Assembly: GCF_000346465.2 (NCBI RefSeq)
Contig: NC_034016.1
Span: 16,528,063 to 16,592,062 of the forward strand
Source: Prunus persica
Lineage: Eukaryota > Streptophyta > Magnoliopsida > Rosales > Rosaceae
Length of the DNA: 64,000 bases
Direction: 5' to 3'
This document shows positions 21,545-32,732 of the stretch, piece after piece (the first letter of the stretch is position 1; every line of letters starts with the position of its first letter). The notes under the pieces were generated by a model. The model saw only the letters and a list, made by a program, of their open reading frames with translations. It was not told the DNA's origin and made no database searches. The translations under genes and the position numbers were made by a program.

Positions 21545-23275
21545 ATGGGAAGTACAAGCAAAGACCTTTTGCAATTGGAGCACAAGAAGGCCTTAACTTC
21601 ACCCATTGGTATCTCTTTCTCTATATCTGTATCTCTCTGGTTCGCTCGCTTTCTGTGCAAACTCATTAGCTCACTGTCTCTGTATTTTCTTGCAGAATCC
21701 ACACTACTTGTTTGTAAAAATGACTCACAGGCTTGTCAAACAACGAAGGCTCAACCTGAAGGGAAACCCATCGGTGTTCCTGTTATCAAAAGCCAAGGTA
21801 CTCGATTTGCCCCCTTTTAAATTTGGTTTCTTTGTTCGCTTTTTTTATTTTGTTGTTTTTGTTAAGAATGTGGATTCTGCAAGCAAGTACAATAGAGATA
21901 CAGGTGTAGAAAGACCATTTATGTTATTGGGTCATCCTCAAGTATTCTCAAAATTTGTCACAAAAGGCTTTATCTTTTCTTTTTCTTCAAAATATTTTCT
22001 TCAGAGCTAGTTCGTAGGATTAAGCTATGACCATTTCAATTTAAAGGAAGTTGATTTATGTATTCGTGGTGAGAGTTAAAATCTAAAATACCACTATGGC
22101 TGTGTTCGGCATATGTAGAGGTCTTTTCTTTTTCTATTTGGTAAATTTTTTCTATGTTGGCGTTGTACAGGGCCAACGAGTTGATGTTTAATCCTCCACT
22201 GGGTTTATGATTTGGGTGATGTGTGCTTAATTGCTTATACGAGGTCTTGGTTATAATCAGTTGTCAGCATAACATCTATGCAGCCTGTCTACTTTTTGAA
22301 ATTTCCTATGTTTTATATTTTATTTACAAACTTGCAAATTGGCTAAGTTGTAGTGGTTTGGTTTAGAAGGATGTGATTCAAGTCTCCTGTTATTGAATTT
22401 GTCTCATTCATTTTGATGTTGTGCTGAATTTTCATCAATTAATTTTACGAGATGAGATAACTTTTTTGTGCTGCTTACTTTCTCTTAGCCCCTGAGATAT
22501 TATCTTCTTCCTCTTTTGGTTTCTTGGAAACAATTTTTATTGAGATAAAGGAAAAAAAAATCATGTTTTTCAGTAAACATAAGTACTTCTTTGTCTAGGT
22601 GTTAAACCCTCCTTCAGATGGGCTTGAAATCTGTGTTCATGTTGATCCTCTACAACCTGTTCATTACCTTACCTTGTAATACTGTTGCTCATATGGTTTC
22701 CTTATGCATATTCTCTCACTGGAACTTCTGTGCAATTTGGGCTTTAGAATATGTCCCAAGCTTTTGTTTCTTTGTTTAAATAAAAACTTAATTGATGATC
22801 AGACAATGTCAAGGTAGAAGATTGAAATAGATTACAGAGCATTGTAACATTGAAACTTGAGGCTGGACTGAGATGGATGTTTCGAACTGTTTTCCCTTAC
22901 CCCTTTTTGTTGGGTGAAACAGTAGTTTGCACTTCGTCATGTACTTGAGATTCTTCAGTTGTCTCTGCTTCTGTTTTATTTATAGTGTTGTTTTCTTAGA
23001 AACAACTTGGATAATGTTGCTCATTTTCATTGCTTGTCTGCAGTTTTGGGAAAAATAAGGGATTTCTTGGGAGTCATATCAGAAGCTAATGAAAGATTAG
23101 AAAAGGATGCAAAGGTTGGTATATTGGTCCTGTACCCCAAGCTGGATTGTTTATCCCGATTCCAACGTACTTTTCAAATCATAACCTGTGTTTACTCATT
23201 TACTTGTATGTAGGATAATTCAAAAAACTATGATATTGAAGCGCTCAATGGAAATGAATCTCAAGTCATTGAAAT

Positions 23276-23313
<38 letters not shown>

Positions 23314-23692
23314 AGACACTCACACACACACACAGGGGATTTATAATTTATTTTGGGTGGACCTGTATTGACAGGATTTAATGCTGGGTGTTGCTGATCT
23401 TCAAACTCCCGAGGCTGTGGCTGCTGCGGAATCTGCTATTTCTGGTTATCAGCCGGTTATACCATTGGCCGTCAGCAGTAGTGAAGAGGAGTCACAGGAT
23501 AGCAGTGACAACGATAGTAGCAGTGATGAGGATGACGATGATAGTAGCAGTGAAGAGGATGAAAGTGATGATGAGGATAAGAAAACATCCTCTCCCGTCA
23601 AACTCAAAACACCCAAGTCTGACAAAGATAATTCGAGTGATGTTCGTAACGGCCGGTCCAAAAAGCGGCCAAAAATTGTTGAGCTTCCTTGA
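21545..23692 (+). CDS. DUF4598 / NOPCHAP1-like protein (box C/D snoRNP assembly factor)
   Basis: Five exons stay in frame: 21545-21608, 21696-21797, 23044-23114, 23214-23276 and 23375-23692, encoding 205 residues. Exons 3-5 give the family core VLGKIRDFLGVISEANERL...YDIEAL...VIEMDLMLGVADLQTPEAVAAAE (about residues 55-120). The C-terminal third alternates Ser and acidic residues and ends in a basic KKRPKIVELP. The match to DUF4598 (human C12orf45/NOPCHAP1) is from memory of the family. There it links NOP58 to the R2TP chaperone complex, so a nucleolar or nucleoplasmic role is inferred. Intron 2 is about 1.25 kb. Intron 4 begins with a (CT)n run touching the donor. The gene starts just beyond the Harbinger element. 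Confidence 0.8.
23277..23312. repeat. CT microsatellite at the intron-4 donor of the DUF4598 gene
   Basis: GAAATG|GTCTCTCT...: the dinucleotide run begins at the donor itself, replacing the usual GTAAGT with GTCTCT. A CA run follows at about 23319-23333. Confidence 0.75.
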
Positions 23693-24025
23693 AATCATGT
23701 GAGATCTAGTTCTAGTAGTATCTGAGAGTTTCAGGAATCATCAATTTATTGTAATAGTTGGGCAAATCTGAAGACTTCCATACCGTGCGAAGGGAATATG
23801 ATGAACGGTTCTGGGAGTATCTATAAAAAGTTGTTAACTGTGCTATAATTTAATACGTAATTTCTTTTCACCCGAATCTGCAGAGTGAAGTCTAAGTTAT
23901 TTGCCACTAGAACAAAAGAAAAAGACCCAAGTAGAAGACAATTCCGAAGGTGCATATGTGCTCATTTGTGAGTGCTTCTAAAATGGTTAAAAGCGCTTTC
24001 TGACAACCAAAAGCGCTTCTGACGG

Positions 24026-24242
24026 TGTTTGGCAGAAAAGTTTAGAAGTGCTTGTCAGCTATAGAAGCGCTTCATGGAGAAACACCTGCCATGTGCTTCT
24101 TCAGAAAGCACTCCCAAGTGCTTTTTCAGGAAACACTTCGATTTTTTATAAAATTTTCAACAATTTTATAATAAAAGTGCTTTTATTAGAAGTGCTTATG
24201 AGCAAAAGTACTTCCTGAAGAAGCAGTGCCAAACAAGCCCTA
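24026..24242. mobile_element. Possible hAT-like MITE
   Basis: The segment runs from GGTGTTTGGCAGAAAAG to GCAGTGCCAAACAAGCCC. These are inverted ends of the TGTTTGGCA type seen in many plant MITEs. The interior is rich in AAGTGCTT repeats in both orientations. A target duplication was not identified, and the surrounding 23.95-24.03 kb has related AAGCGCTT repeats. Confidence 0.4.
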
Positions 24243-24598
24243 TGTCTTTACAATCACTCAAAAGGAAAAATATTTAGAGGACCACTTTGTATTATGCCTC
24301 GTTAGAGGGGAGACTCATTCCAAGAGGGACATAATTATTTTCTCCCTATTTTATTTGTTTCATTGATGACTATACATGCATTGTCAAATTGACCAAAAAA
24401 TAAAAATAAATAAAAAAATAAATACATGCATTGACAAAATAAAAAACAAAATGCGTTGGCTACATTTTGTGCATACATTCATACGTAATACATTATAAGT
24501 TAAAACTAGAAGGGAAATATTATTGGCACTCCAAAATCAATATCAGCGCATCAAATTATAGTTGGTTCATCAGATATCTAGATTAAAGCCACAGTAAG

Positions 24599-24947
24599 TT
24601 GAAATATAAGTGTGTGAGCTGATATAAATGATGTTAGGCCTCTGATCTGAGATTGTGTATTCACTTAGTCACTAAGATAGGCAAGTGTTAGGCGTCAGTT
24701 AAATGGTAAGTGGCTATAGACACGTGTAATGATCTTAGATATCAGTTTTGAATGTAAGGCTGTGATTCTCTAATGATGTAAGAGAATCCAGCTGTGCTTC
24801 TAACAGTTAAATTGCTCACACTGAGCTTGCCCGAAAAGAAGCAGAGAATACAATACAAAAATACAGAAGAATTGTTTAGCTGGTCTCTTGGTTTTTCCCT
24901 GCATATTGTTTTCTTTTCTTCTCCAAAATCTGTTCAAAACTCTAACA
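24599..24947 (+). repeat. Left LTR of copia element 2
   Basis: Begins TTGAAATATAAG, ends CTCTAACA and appears identical to the right LTR. The short ORF inside it (from 24794) recurs in the right LTR (29385) and is not a gene. Confidence 0.92.
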
Positions 24948-24960
24948 TGGCCTCAGAGCC
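24948..24960 (+). other. Primer-binding site of copia element 2
   Basis: TGGCCTCAGAGCC follows the LTR directly. It matches the initiator-Met tRNA primer site except at two positions. Confidence 0.75.
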
Positions 24961-25066
24961 AGGTTGGGTCTCTTGATCTGGGCGTGAAAACTGTGAAGTT
25001 TACTGAGCTCAATCGAAGCTCAGCTGAACATCTGAGAAGAGAAGCTGCTGTGATTCAGACCAAACA

Positions 25067-28000
25067 ATGGCTGGATCTGGAAGTTCAGAAGTAAGAACTC
25101 CGATCTTCTCCGGTGAGAACTACGAGTTCTGGAGGATCAAGATGGTGACAATCTTCAAGTCTCTTGGGCTGTGGAGTCTGGTAGAAAAGGGGATTTCAGT
25201 CTCTGATTCGAAGATGAAGACCAAGAAAGTTGAAGCATCATCGGAGGAAGAAGCTGAAGCAGAGATGTGTGCTGTGCTCATGAAGGATGCAAAGGCACTG
25301 GGCATCATACAAAACGCTGTCTCTGACCAGATCTTCCCTCGGATTGCAAATGCCGATTCTGCAAAAATGGCTTGGACTTTGCTCTACAGTGAATATCATG
25401 GAGGTGATCAGGTTAGATCTGTAAAACTTCAGAATCTTAGACGAGAATTTGAGTATATGAGGATGCGTGAAGGTGAACAACTTACTGCATATCTTACTCG
25501 ATTAAATGAATTGATAAATCAAATGAAAACATTTGGAGAGGTGTTATCAAACGAGAGGCTGGTTCAAAAGGTGTTAATCAGTCTTAGTCGAGTTTATGAT
25601 CCCATCTGTTTGGTGATTGAAAATACAAAGAGTTTGGAGACCATTGAATTGCAGGAGGTTATTGCAATCTTGAAGAGTCAAGAGCAACGTTTTGACATGC
25701 ATACTGTGGACATAGCTGAGAAAGCATTTGGTTCTTTCTCAATCGATCAAAAGGGGCAGAACAAGAATAATGCTCAGTCTGGTACTGCCAAGTCTCAGAA
25801 GAGTTGGAAGCCTAACAACAAACCATGGGAGTCTAGACAGAAGCCACAGCAAGCTGGCACTGGACAGACTTCAAATGGAGCACATTCTGTGCAGCAAGAT
25901 GGGGTGAAGCCTCAATGCAAAGTCTGCTCTAAATTTCACTATGGAGAATGTAGATTTAAGGGACAACCTAAGTGCTACAAGTGTGAAAGATTTGGGCATT
26001 TGGCAAGAGAGTGCACAACAAACAAAAGTGTGCAGAAAGCTAATAACGCAAGCCAAGTGGAAGTAGGAGGAAACCTGTTTTATGCAAATTGTGCTATTTC
26101 AAAAGGGAGTGCAAATGAAGAATGGTATGTGGATAGCGGCTGCAGCAACCATATGACTGGGAACAAGGAGCTGCTGATTGATATGAACACAAGTGTGACA
26201 GGTAAGGTGCAGATGCCAACAGGGGAACTTATAAACATAACTGGTATGGGTACTTTAGTGCTTAACACAAGCACTGGTACAAAGCATATCAGAGAAGTCA
26301 TGTACTTACCCGGATTGAAAGAAAATCTGTTGAGTGTGGGTCAAATGGATGAGCATGGTTATCACTTGGTGTTTGGAAGCAATATGTGCAGTATTTTTGA
26401 TGACTCTTCACTGGAGAAGCTCATCATGAAAGTGGAAATGAAAAGAAACAGATGCTATCCTTTGACATTGTCTCCAACCGACTATGTTGCCTTAAGAGCT
26501 GGTGTGTCTCACTCCACGTGGATTTGGCACAAAAGAATGAGGCATTTACATTTAAATGGACTAAACCAACTTAAGGAAAAGGAGATGGTGCACGGCCTGC
26601 CACATCTAGAAGCTGTAAATGGAGTCTGTGAAGGCTGCCAGTTTGGGAAACAACATAGAGAATGGTTTCCTAAGAACCAAGCATGGAGGGCAAGTACTCC
26701 TCTTGAGTTGATACACATGGACTTGTGTGGGCCTATGCAAAACGAGTCTATTTCAGGTAACAAATACTTCATGCTCCTCATAGATGACTGTACAAGAATG
26801 ATTTGGGTCTATTTTCTTAGATACAAGTCTGATGCACTAAACTGTTTTAGAAAGTTTAAGTCTATGGTAGAGCTGCAGAGTGGTTTTAAAGTGCAATGTG
26901 TAAGAAGTGATAAAGGGGGAGAGTTCACATCTTGTGAATTCAATAAGTTGTGTGAAGAAACAGGTATTCAAAGGCAGTTTTCTATGGCATATACTCCACA
27001 ACAAAATGGAGTGGTAGAAAGGAAGAATAGGACAGTTGTAGAAATGGCAAAAGCTATGTTGCATGAGAAGGATCTGCCTTATTATCTGTGGGCAGAAGCT
27101 GTACACACTGCTGTGTATATACTGAATAGATGTCCTACCAAGGCACTCAAACACAGAACTCCTTTTGAGGCCTATAGTACAAGGAAACCAGGTGTTGCTC
27201 ACTTCAAAGTGTTTGGGAGCGTTTGTTTTGTACATAAACCAGCTGAAGGGAGACAGAAGCTGGATGCCAAGAGCACAAAGGGAGTATTTGTTGGTTATGC
27301 AACTTGTGAAAAGGGTTATAGGGTATTTGATCCTGTTACTAGGAAGCTTTTGTTGTCAAGAGATGTTATATTTGATGAGGAAGCAACCTGGAATTGGAAA
27401 GAAGTGACTGAGAACCAAATGCAAGTGCTGAACTATGAAGAGCAGCCTAGAAATCCTGCAACAACACCATTTGAAACACCTGTAGGGAATCAGACTCATG
27501 ATCTCATGTCAGGGGGTCGTGTTTCACAAGGAGAATCAAGCAAACAAAGCAGCAGGGTAGAGGATACTCAACGGTTTGATCACACTCCATTGAAATGGAG
27601 AAAGTTGGATGATATTCTAGCACAATGCAATCTGTGCATTGTGGAACCCGAGAAGTTTGATGAAGCTGTCAAGGATGAATCATGGATAAAGGCAATGAAG
27701 GATGAGTTGTCAATGATAGAAAAAAATGCTACATGGGAGCTTGTTGACAGACCTTCATCAAAACCAATTATTGGAGTTAAATGGGTGTTTAAAACCAAGT
27801 TAAATCTGGATAGTTCAGTGCAGAAAAATAAAGCAAGGTTAGTGGCTAAAGGATACTCTCAGAAACCAGGGGTGGACTACAATGAAACATTTGCACCTGT
27901 GGCTAGATTAGACACAATCCGAACTCTAATTGCATTAGCTGCACAGAAGGGTTGGCAGCTGTACCAATTAGATGTTAAGTCAGCTTTTCTAAATGGTGTT

Positions 28001-29200
28001 TTGGAAGAAGAAGTGTATGTAGACCAGCCGGAGGGATTTGTGGTGAAGGGGAGTGAAAGCAAAGTTTACAAGCTAAACAAAGCTCTATATGGTTTGAAAC
28101 AGGCGCCAAGAGCTTGGTATAGTGAAATTGATAGTTATTTTGCTAAGTGTGGGTTCACAAAGAGTCAAAGTGAGGCTACTCTTTATGTCAAAACTAGAGG
28201 TGAAGCAAGCATCTTGATAGTGTCTATCTATGTAGATGACATAGTATACACTGGAAACTGTCACACCATGATAGAAGAATTTAAGCAAGATATGATGGAG
28301 AAATATGAGATGACGGATTTGGGACTCTTGCATCATTTCTTAGGGATGGGAGTAATTCAGACACCAACGAGCATCTTCCTTCATCAAAGGAAGTATGCAT
28401 CAACTCTGTTGAGCAGATTCGGTCTGAGTGACTGTAAACCTGTGGTTATTCCTCTGGTTCCAACTGAAAAATTAAGTAAGGATGATGGGAGTGGCTCTGC
28501 AAGTGAGGAGCAATATAGAAAGATAGTTGGAAGTTTGCTGTATCTCACAGCTACAAGACCTGATATCATGTTTGCAGCTAGCTTGCTTGCAAGGTTTATG
28601 CACTGCCCCACAAACAAACATCTTGGAACAGCTAAACGAGTTCTTAGATATGTGAAAGGAACACTTGACTATGGTCTGGAGTATGTGAAGGGAAAAGGGG
28701 CAGTTCTAATTGGCTATTGTGATAGTGATTGGAGTGGTTCAGTGGATGATAGCAAGAGCACCTCTGGATATGCATTTTCTTTCGGTAGTGGAGTGTTTGC
28801 TTGGGCTTCAGTCAAACAGCACTGTGTTGCTCTCTCTACTGCAGAGGCAGAGTACATTAGTGCCTCTGAAGCAACAACACAAGCTGTTTGGTTGAGATTT
28901 GTATTGGAAGATTTCGGAGAGTTCCAAACAGAGGCCACACCACTACACTGTGATAACACCTCTGCTATTGCCATTACAAAGAACCCTGTGTTTCACCAGA
29001 AAACCAAGCATATTGATCGAAGGTATCACTTTATTAAGGATGCTTTGCAAGAAGGAATTGTAGATTTGATCTATTGTCCTACGAATGAGCAGCTGGCAGA
29101 TATTTTTACAAAGGCTTTGGCCAAGGATCGTTTCAGCTATCTACGCGAGAAGCTTGGTGTGAAATCAGCTCACAACTTAAAGGGGAGTGTTGAAATATAA
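25067..29200 (+). CDS. Copia element 2 gag-pol polyprotein, uninterrupted
   Basis: 1377 residues from the ATG after the primer site. Gag occupies about 1-340 with one CCHC knuckle ([14 protein letters not shown], about 303-316). Protease has [13 protein letters not shown] near 352. The pre-integrase motif [11 protein letters not shown] is near 484. Integrase acidic residues are in HMDLCGPM (about 549), RSDKGGEF (about 613; K replaces the usual N after D) and NGVVERKNR (about 646). RT starts near 906 with [10 protein letters not shown] at about 1053. RNase H includes GYCDSDWSG (about 1215), STAEAEYI and [15 protein letters not shown] (about 1295). The TAA (29198-29200) lies 11 bp inside the right LTR. 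All motifs look functional. Confidence 0.95.
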   Translation: MAGSGSSEVRTPIFSGENYEFWRIKMVTIFKSLGLWSLVEKGISVSDSKMKTKKVEASSEEEAEAEMCAVLMKDAKALGIIQNAVSDQIFPRIANADSAKMAWTLLYSEYHGGDQVRSVKLQNLRREFEYMRMREGEQLTAYLTRLNELINQMKTFGEVLSNERLVQKVLISLSRVYDPICLVIENTKSLETIELQEVIAILKSQEQRFDMHTVDIAEKAFGSFSIDQKGQNKNNAQSGTAKSQKSWKPNNKPWESRQKPQQAGTGQTSNGAHSVQQDGVKPQCKVCSKFHYGECRFKGQPKCYKCERFGHLARECTTNKSVQKANNASQVEVGGNLFYANCAISKGSANEEWYVDSGCSNHMTGNKELLIDMNTSVTGKVQMPTGELINITGMGTLVLNTSTGTKHIREVMYLPGLKENLLSVGQMDEHGYHLVFGSNMCSIFDDSSLEKLIMKVEMKRNRCYPLTLSPTDYVALRAGVSHSTWIWHKRMRHLHLNGLNQLKEKEMVHGLPHLEAVNGVCEGCQFGKQHREWFPKNQAWRASTPLELIHMDLCGPMQNESISGNKYFMLLIDDCTRMIWVYFLRYKSDALNCFRKFKSMVELQSGFKVQCVRSDKGGEFTSCEFNKLCEETGIQRQFSMAYTPQQNGVVERKNRTVVEMAKAMLHEKDLPYYLWAEAVHTAVYILNRCPTKALKHRTPFEAYSTRKPGVAHFKVFGSVCFVHKPAEGRQKLDAKSTKGVFVGYATCEKGYRVFDPVTRKLLLSRDVIFDEEATWNWKEVTENQMQVLNYEEQPRNPATTPFETPVGNQTHDLMSGGRVSQGESSKQSSRVEDTQRFDHTPLKWRKLDDILAQCNLCIVEPEKFDEAVKDESWIKAMKDELSMIEKNATWELVDRPSSKPIIGVKWVFKTKLNLDSSVQKNKARLVAKGYSQKPGVDYNETFAPVARLDTIRTLIALAAQKGWQLYQLDVKSAFLNGVLEEEVYVDQPEGFVVKGSESKVYKLNKALYGLKQAPRAWYSEIDSYFAKCGFTKSQSEATLYVKTRGEASILIVSIYVDDIVYTGNCHTMIEEFKQDMMEKYEMTDLGLLHHFLGMGVIQTPTSIFLHQRKYASTLLSRFGLSDCKPVVIPLVPTEKLSKDDGSGSASEEQYRKIVGSLLYLTATRPDIMFAASLLARFMHCPTNKHLGTAKRVLRYVKGTLDYGLEYVKGKGAVLIGYCDSDWSGSVDDSKSTSGYAFSFGSGVFAWASVKQHCVALSTAEAEYISASEATTQAVWLRFVLEDFGEFQTEATPLHCDNTSAIAITKNPVFHQKTKHIDRRYHFIKDALQEGIVDLIYCPTNEQLADIFTKALAKDRFSYLREKLGVKSAHNLKGSVEI

Positions 29201-29538
29201 GTGTGTGAGCTGATATAAATGATGTTAGGCCTCTGATCTGAGATTGTGTATTCACTTAGTCACTAAGATAGGCAAGTGTTAGGCGTCAGTTAAATGGTAA
29301 GTGGCTATAGACACGTGTAATGATCTTAGATATCAGTTTTGAATGTAAGGCTGTGATTCTCTAATGATGTAAGAGAATCCAGCTGTGCTTCTAACAGTTA
29401 AATTGCTCACACTGAGCTTGCCCGAAAAGAAGCAGAGAATACAATACAAAAATACAGAAGAATTGTTTAGCTGGTCTCTTGGTTTTTCCCTGCATATTGT
29501 TTTCTTTTCTTCTCCAAAATCTGTTCAAAACTCTAACA
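29190..29538 (+). repeat. Right LTR of copia element 2
   Basis: 349 bp with no difference from the left LTR seen on reading. The gag-pol stop codon lies within its first 11 bases. Confidence 0.92.
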
Positions 29539-29723
29539 AAACCGCTACAGTAGAACCATTATTATTCAAATTTCTTGCTAATCAACAAGCAAAGTACACT
29601 TTGAAAGTTGAAACAGTTGATCAAGACAACCTCAAAACGAACCAAAACATAAAAATACACTTGGTGACTAAAAGCAAGGAGTGCACCATCACTTATTTTA
29701 TCAAAGGAGGCTTTGTTTAATTA
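29539..29723 (+). other. Open segment after copia element 2; possible gene fragment of unknown family
   Basis: The sequence immediately right of the LTR is open and would read TATVEPLLFKFLANQQAKYT and onward to a TAA near 29718. The pattern loosely recalls the C-terminal fibronectin-III-like domain of plant subtilases, but it lacks that family's end signature. No matching exon is evident left of the element. Confidence 0.2.
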
Positions 29724-29835
29724 TTACCTAGCTATATCACATATCACCTTATTTTTTATTTTGACCTTATTAATTAGCAGGCATCCATTCCATTAATTGC
29801 TTAATCAAATCTGGATTAAGCTTAAGCTTCCTTAA

Positions 29836-30309
29836 TTAATAAGGACGCTGCCCAACATAGTTGCCAGGAGGGTCATAGTTGCAAGTCACAAACCACAACC
29901 CATTGCTGCACTTAACCCTAGCACACCCCAGCCTAACAGAGTTTTTCCAAACTACTTGAGTATAATGCAGGCACTGCTGCCCTCCAACACAAGAGTTTGA
30001 GGTGTAGTTATAGTTAGGCTTCTCTGCCACCCACAAGTTCACAGCAGATGTGCCTGTAAATGAGCCACTCCCCTCTGCCAAATTCTCACCATAAGTCCCA
30101 TTTGAATGCACCAGGTTGCAATCTGCAGCTCTGGAGTTGGCATAGTTCTGAGCATAGGCCTCGACGGTGCTGTCCCACGTGATGTTCGGGACGCCGACTT
30201 GCTCACGTGCCACATTGTGTGCATTGAGGTAGTCTTGCTGGGAGTTTTGGGCATGGGAGGGATGAAGCACCAGAGACGTGAGGCAAAGAAGTACAAAACA
30301 CAAAGCCAT
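29836..30309 (-). CDS. PR-1 protein A (CAP/SCP domain), intact
   Basis: 157 residues from the ATG at 30309, which starts the signal peptide MALCFVLL...SHA; an upstream in-frame ATG at 30333 would add eight basic residues and is less likely. The CAP domain carries [33 protein letters not shown] and [15 protein letters not shown]. Odd points are [12 protein letters not shown], with Leu where most copies have Gly, and [10 protein letters not shown] instead of [10 protein letters not shown], making it the most divergent of the classical clade. PR-1 proteins are secreted to the apoplast, bind sterols and release a C-terminal CAPE peptide in tomato; these roles are family knowledge. No intron, as usual for PR-1. 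Confidence 0.93.
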   Translation of the reverse strand: MALCFVLLCLTSLVLHPSHAQNSQQDYLNAHNVAREQVGVPNITWDSTVEAYAQNYANSRAADCNLVHSNGTYGENLAEGSGSFTGTSAVNLWVAEKPNYNYTSNSCVGGQQCLHYTQVVWKNSVRLGCARVKCSNGLWFVTCNYDPPGNYVGQRPY

Positions 30310-30383
30310 GTGTTTGATTTTTCTGTGTACCAAATGATTATGTAACTTATGAGGATTGTACTGTCAATGTGACATTCTTAGGC

Positions 30384-30391
30384 TATTTATA
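30384..30391 (-). promoter_or_regulatory. TATA box of PR-1 A
   Basis: TATAAATA on the minus strand, 75 bp upstream of the chosen start codon. The same element sits at a like distance before the other intact copies. Confidence 0.65.
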
Positions 30392-30756
30392 GGAAGAAGT
30401 ACAATTAAATTACAGATTATTTATGGACCGTTAAGGGAATATAATATGAAAAAGTATTTTATCAAAAGGATACATGTCACCATTTAAAGCAACCAAAGTC
30501 ATCAAAAACTTCCCCCTTGGTCTTGCATCACAAAACTTTGCGGTCACCTTCAGCTATGTGTTATATATATATATATATAGCAAGTGGTGCATTGGTCACT
30601 ACGACTTGCATGCTGTTATTTTTCTAAAAGAAGCAACTTCATTACAAAAAAAACAAAGAATGAATGTGTTACTTCCAGTTTGAATTTCGTCAATTGAAAG
30701 TACTTTGTATCGCAATATATATTGCTTACTCTTTACACATGTTAATCAGAGAATTT

Positions 30757-30863
30757 GTAAGGAGTTTGTAGCTCAGTGGTTAGGAATGTTTACCTATGCA
30801 TCTAAGGTCTTAAAGTTCGATTTCTCTTTCTCTCAATATGGCTTGTTAAGAAAAAAAAAAAAA
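30757..30863 (+). mobile_element. tRNA-derived SINE 1
   Basis: A box-A-like TAGCTCAGTGGTTAG and a box-B-like GTTCGATTTC are followed by a pyrimidine segment and an A-tail. The 7-bp target duplication AGAATTT flanks it (30750-30756 and 30864-30870). About 107 bp long. It is a retroposed tRNA-like sequence, not a tRNA gene, because the cloverleaf is incomplete. Confidence 0.75.
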
Positions 30864-31179
30864 AGAATTTTCTAACCCGGCCCAACTCAGAAGAAAAAGT
30901 GAAAAGAAACTCTAAAGTTAAGGCCCAGCCAAGGCTAGCATAGGATAGCTCCAGCCTCATTTGAGATCAGAATAAGGCCCAAATATTCTGGACAGAGTGT
31001 GAGTCATGTCCCAAATTGCCAATCACCATTTGTGGCTAAGATATCGATGAAGATGTGTTTAGGTGGGATTCATACTTCCAGCCTCCTCTAACATTTGAAA
31101 GAAATTTATCATTAAATCAAAATTTAGTTGGTGAAATGTGTATAAATGTTTAAACATCAATTTTATGTGTTTGGTCAAA

Positions 31180-31365
31180 ATATTTGGAGAGTTTGGGGTC
31201 CAGTTTTAGCTAAATAGAATTGGAATCAAAATCGGTCTGAACCGATGCAGTTCTGTTTTTCAATAGTTGTTGATTTTTTTGGTTAATTCAGTTTTTTTTC
31301 GATTTTTTAGAGTTCAATTCAACTCGGTTATCTGGTTCGGCAATTCATATGCCCACCCCTAGTGT
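31180..31365. mobile_element. hAT terminal fragment (tentative)
   Basis: The stretch ends with CATATGCCCACCCCTAG, the complement of a TAGGGGTGGGCA-type hAT terminus. It is rich in GGTTCGG/AACCGA motifs as in hAT subterminal regions. Only one end is visible. A comparable end is at 44065-44090. Confidence 0.35.
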
Positions 31366-31640
31366 GGACACATATTTTGTGTTTGACAAAAATTCTTATA
31401 CGTGATTATTATACAGTCAGGTAATATTACAATCTACACGTTATAACACATGTTTTATTTATTAATAAATCAAAAAATATAACACGTAATATCATACAAA
31501 ATAAATTTATGTATTTAGAAGTGGACGAAGTAATATACCTCATTGTCATGACTTGTCTCTTCCTACCTTTTGTCAGTGACTAATAGTAATAGATGCGATT
31601 TCGTTGACCCCAAAAAAAAAAAAAAAAAAGATCCATTGAC

Positions 31641-31720
31641 GGCCAACCTCCTTTGCTCGAGCTGCATTGTCAGCCAAGAGCTAGTCTTCTGATGGCATTT
31701 GGGCAAGGAAAAGATGGACC
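31641..31720 (-). pseudogene. PR-1 relic 1 (first ~25 mature codons only)
   Basis: On the minus strand this 80-bp stretch reads LAQMPSED*LLADNAARAKEVG. It lines up with [22 protein letters not shown] of the classical PR-1 copies around the signal-peptidase site and first helix. There is a stop and several substitutions, and nothing of the rest of the gene follows. It is too decayed to appear as an ORF. Confidence 0.7.
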
Positions 31721-31892
31721 GCGTCTAGGCTTTGGTCAAGGATGAAAATGTGTGGTGCTGCAATGTGGAAAATTTTTCCTCTAAGGGTCCAATTGGATTT
31801 AGGAAAATGTTAAAAGATGCAATAATTAAACCCATTAATTCTTCTGTTGGAAACAAACCTAACTCAAGTTGAGACTAAATAATTTTTCTCCG

Positions 31893-32136
31893 AGTAATGC
31901 TATATTTATCATATTTTTATCTCATATTTCTATACCACATGATGTGGCATGCCCATATCATATGTCACATCAATTAAATTAATGAAGTATATTTTAATTA
32001 AAAAAAATTAGAAACATAAATACTCGAATAAATCATAAAAAGAGAAAAGAAAAGATTAAATAATTTTAATTGATGTGACTTTTCATCTCAGTTGCTACAT
32101 AAAATAGTATAAGAATGTGGTAAGAGTAGCATTACT
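31893..32136. mobile_element. MITE with AGTAATGCTA termini and an unusually long flanking duplication
   Basis: Inverted ends AGTAATGCTA...TAGCATTACT continue imperfectly for about 30 bp inward. The 18-bp sequence ACTAAATAATTTTTCTCC is present on both sides (31874-31891 and 32134-32151), overlapping the right terminus by three bases. About 244 bp and no coding sequence. Confidence 0.6.
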
Positions 32137-32189
32137 AAATAATTTTTCTCCTCCTACCATTTACAACTTTCTATCGAAAACATGCATTT

Positions 32190-32660
32190 ACCAGCTTCAT
32201 TTTCGTCCGTTTCTTCATTTCCCAGAGGAAAAGGGTAGCTAGAGATTGATTTAATTTCATTTGTAGAAATTAAATAATCATTGTGTTTTCTGTTCTTGTA
32301 CAGCATGTAGATACATTTCAAACTTGGCTTAAAATTTAAATGCAGGCCATGCGATACCACAAGAATATTAAAGGAATAATAGCATCTTAATTCTTTGATT
32401 GTCCGGCGCCATTTAACAATTGGGTCCATGGTCTCAATGATGGCTCTTGACTGATCATGAGTAACTTTGGCCTACCTTCCTAGGCTTATCCCATGTAGTG
32501 CTTCTGCCATCACTCTAGACTTGACTCGACACCCCTTCCATCGACTATAGAATAGAAAGCTTTAACTATATTCTTAATTCCTAACAACACAATCAGATAA
32601 GTAAATTGGATGCTTCCTCAATACAATATTGACTTGTTAAAAACCCAATATGGAGGTAGA
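32190..32660. repeat. PR-1-associated flanking block (copy upstream of PR-1 A)
   Basis: About 32190-32350 is a diverged relative of 36510-36650, 54890-55020 and 62790-62930 (TTTTCGTCC...GAGGGAAAGGGT...ACATTTCAAACTT). About 32415-32660 (ATTGGGTCCATGGTCTCAA...TTCCATCGACTATA...TTAATTCCTAACAAC) recurs at 34705-34950. These blocks record ancient duplication of PR-1 units. Confidence 0.65.
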
Positions 32661-32732
32661 TTAGGATAAATATTTGTGTATGACTTTAAAGAGAAACACT
32701 TGTGTTTGAAAAAAAAAAGAGGAGAAACACAA

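Larger units (their letters stand above)
24599..29538 (+). mobile_element. Ty1/copia LTR retrotransposon 2, apparently intact
   Basis: Two 349-bp LTRs (24599-24947 and 29190-29538) appear identical by eye. Between them is one uninterrupted gag-pol frame of 1377 codons. The left LTR is followed by TGGCCTCAGAGCC, a variant of the initiator-Met tRNA primer site (TGGTATCAGAGCC with two changes). The right LTR is preceded by a purine-rich AAAGGGGAGTG. No clean 5-bp target duplication is visible (left flank ...CAGTAAG, right flank AAACC...). Identical LTRs and an intact frame imply a very recent insertion and possible autonomy. Confidence 0.93.

Noticed and set aside
23449..23698. Ser/Leu-rich ORFs on the minus strand and a second plus frame
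   Set aside because: They are shadows of the Ser/Asp/Glu-rich last exon of the DUF4598 gene.
24794..24976. Short ORF before the copia 2 gag start
   Set aside because: It lies in the LTR and recurs identically at 29385; no known protein.
29539..29723. Subtilase C-terminal exon interrupted by copia 2
   Set aside because: Only a loose resemblance, and no upstream subtilase exon lies left of the element. Kept only as a low-confidence feature.
30757..30840. Possible tRNA gene (box A and box B present)
   Set aside because: No full cloverleaf or acceptor stem, but an A-tail and target duplication, so called a SINE.
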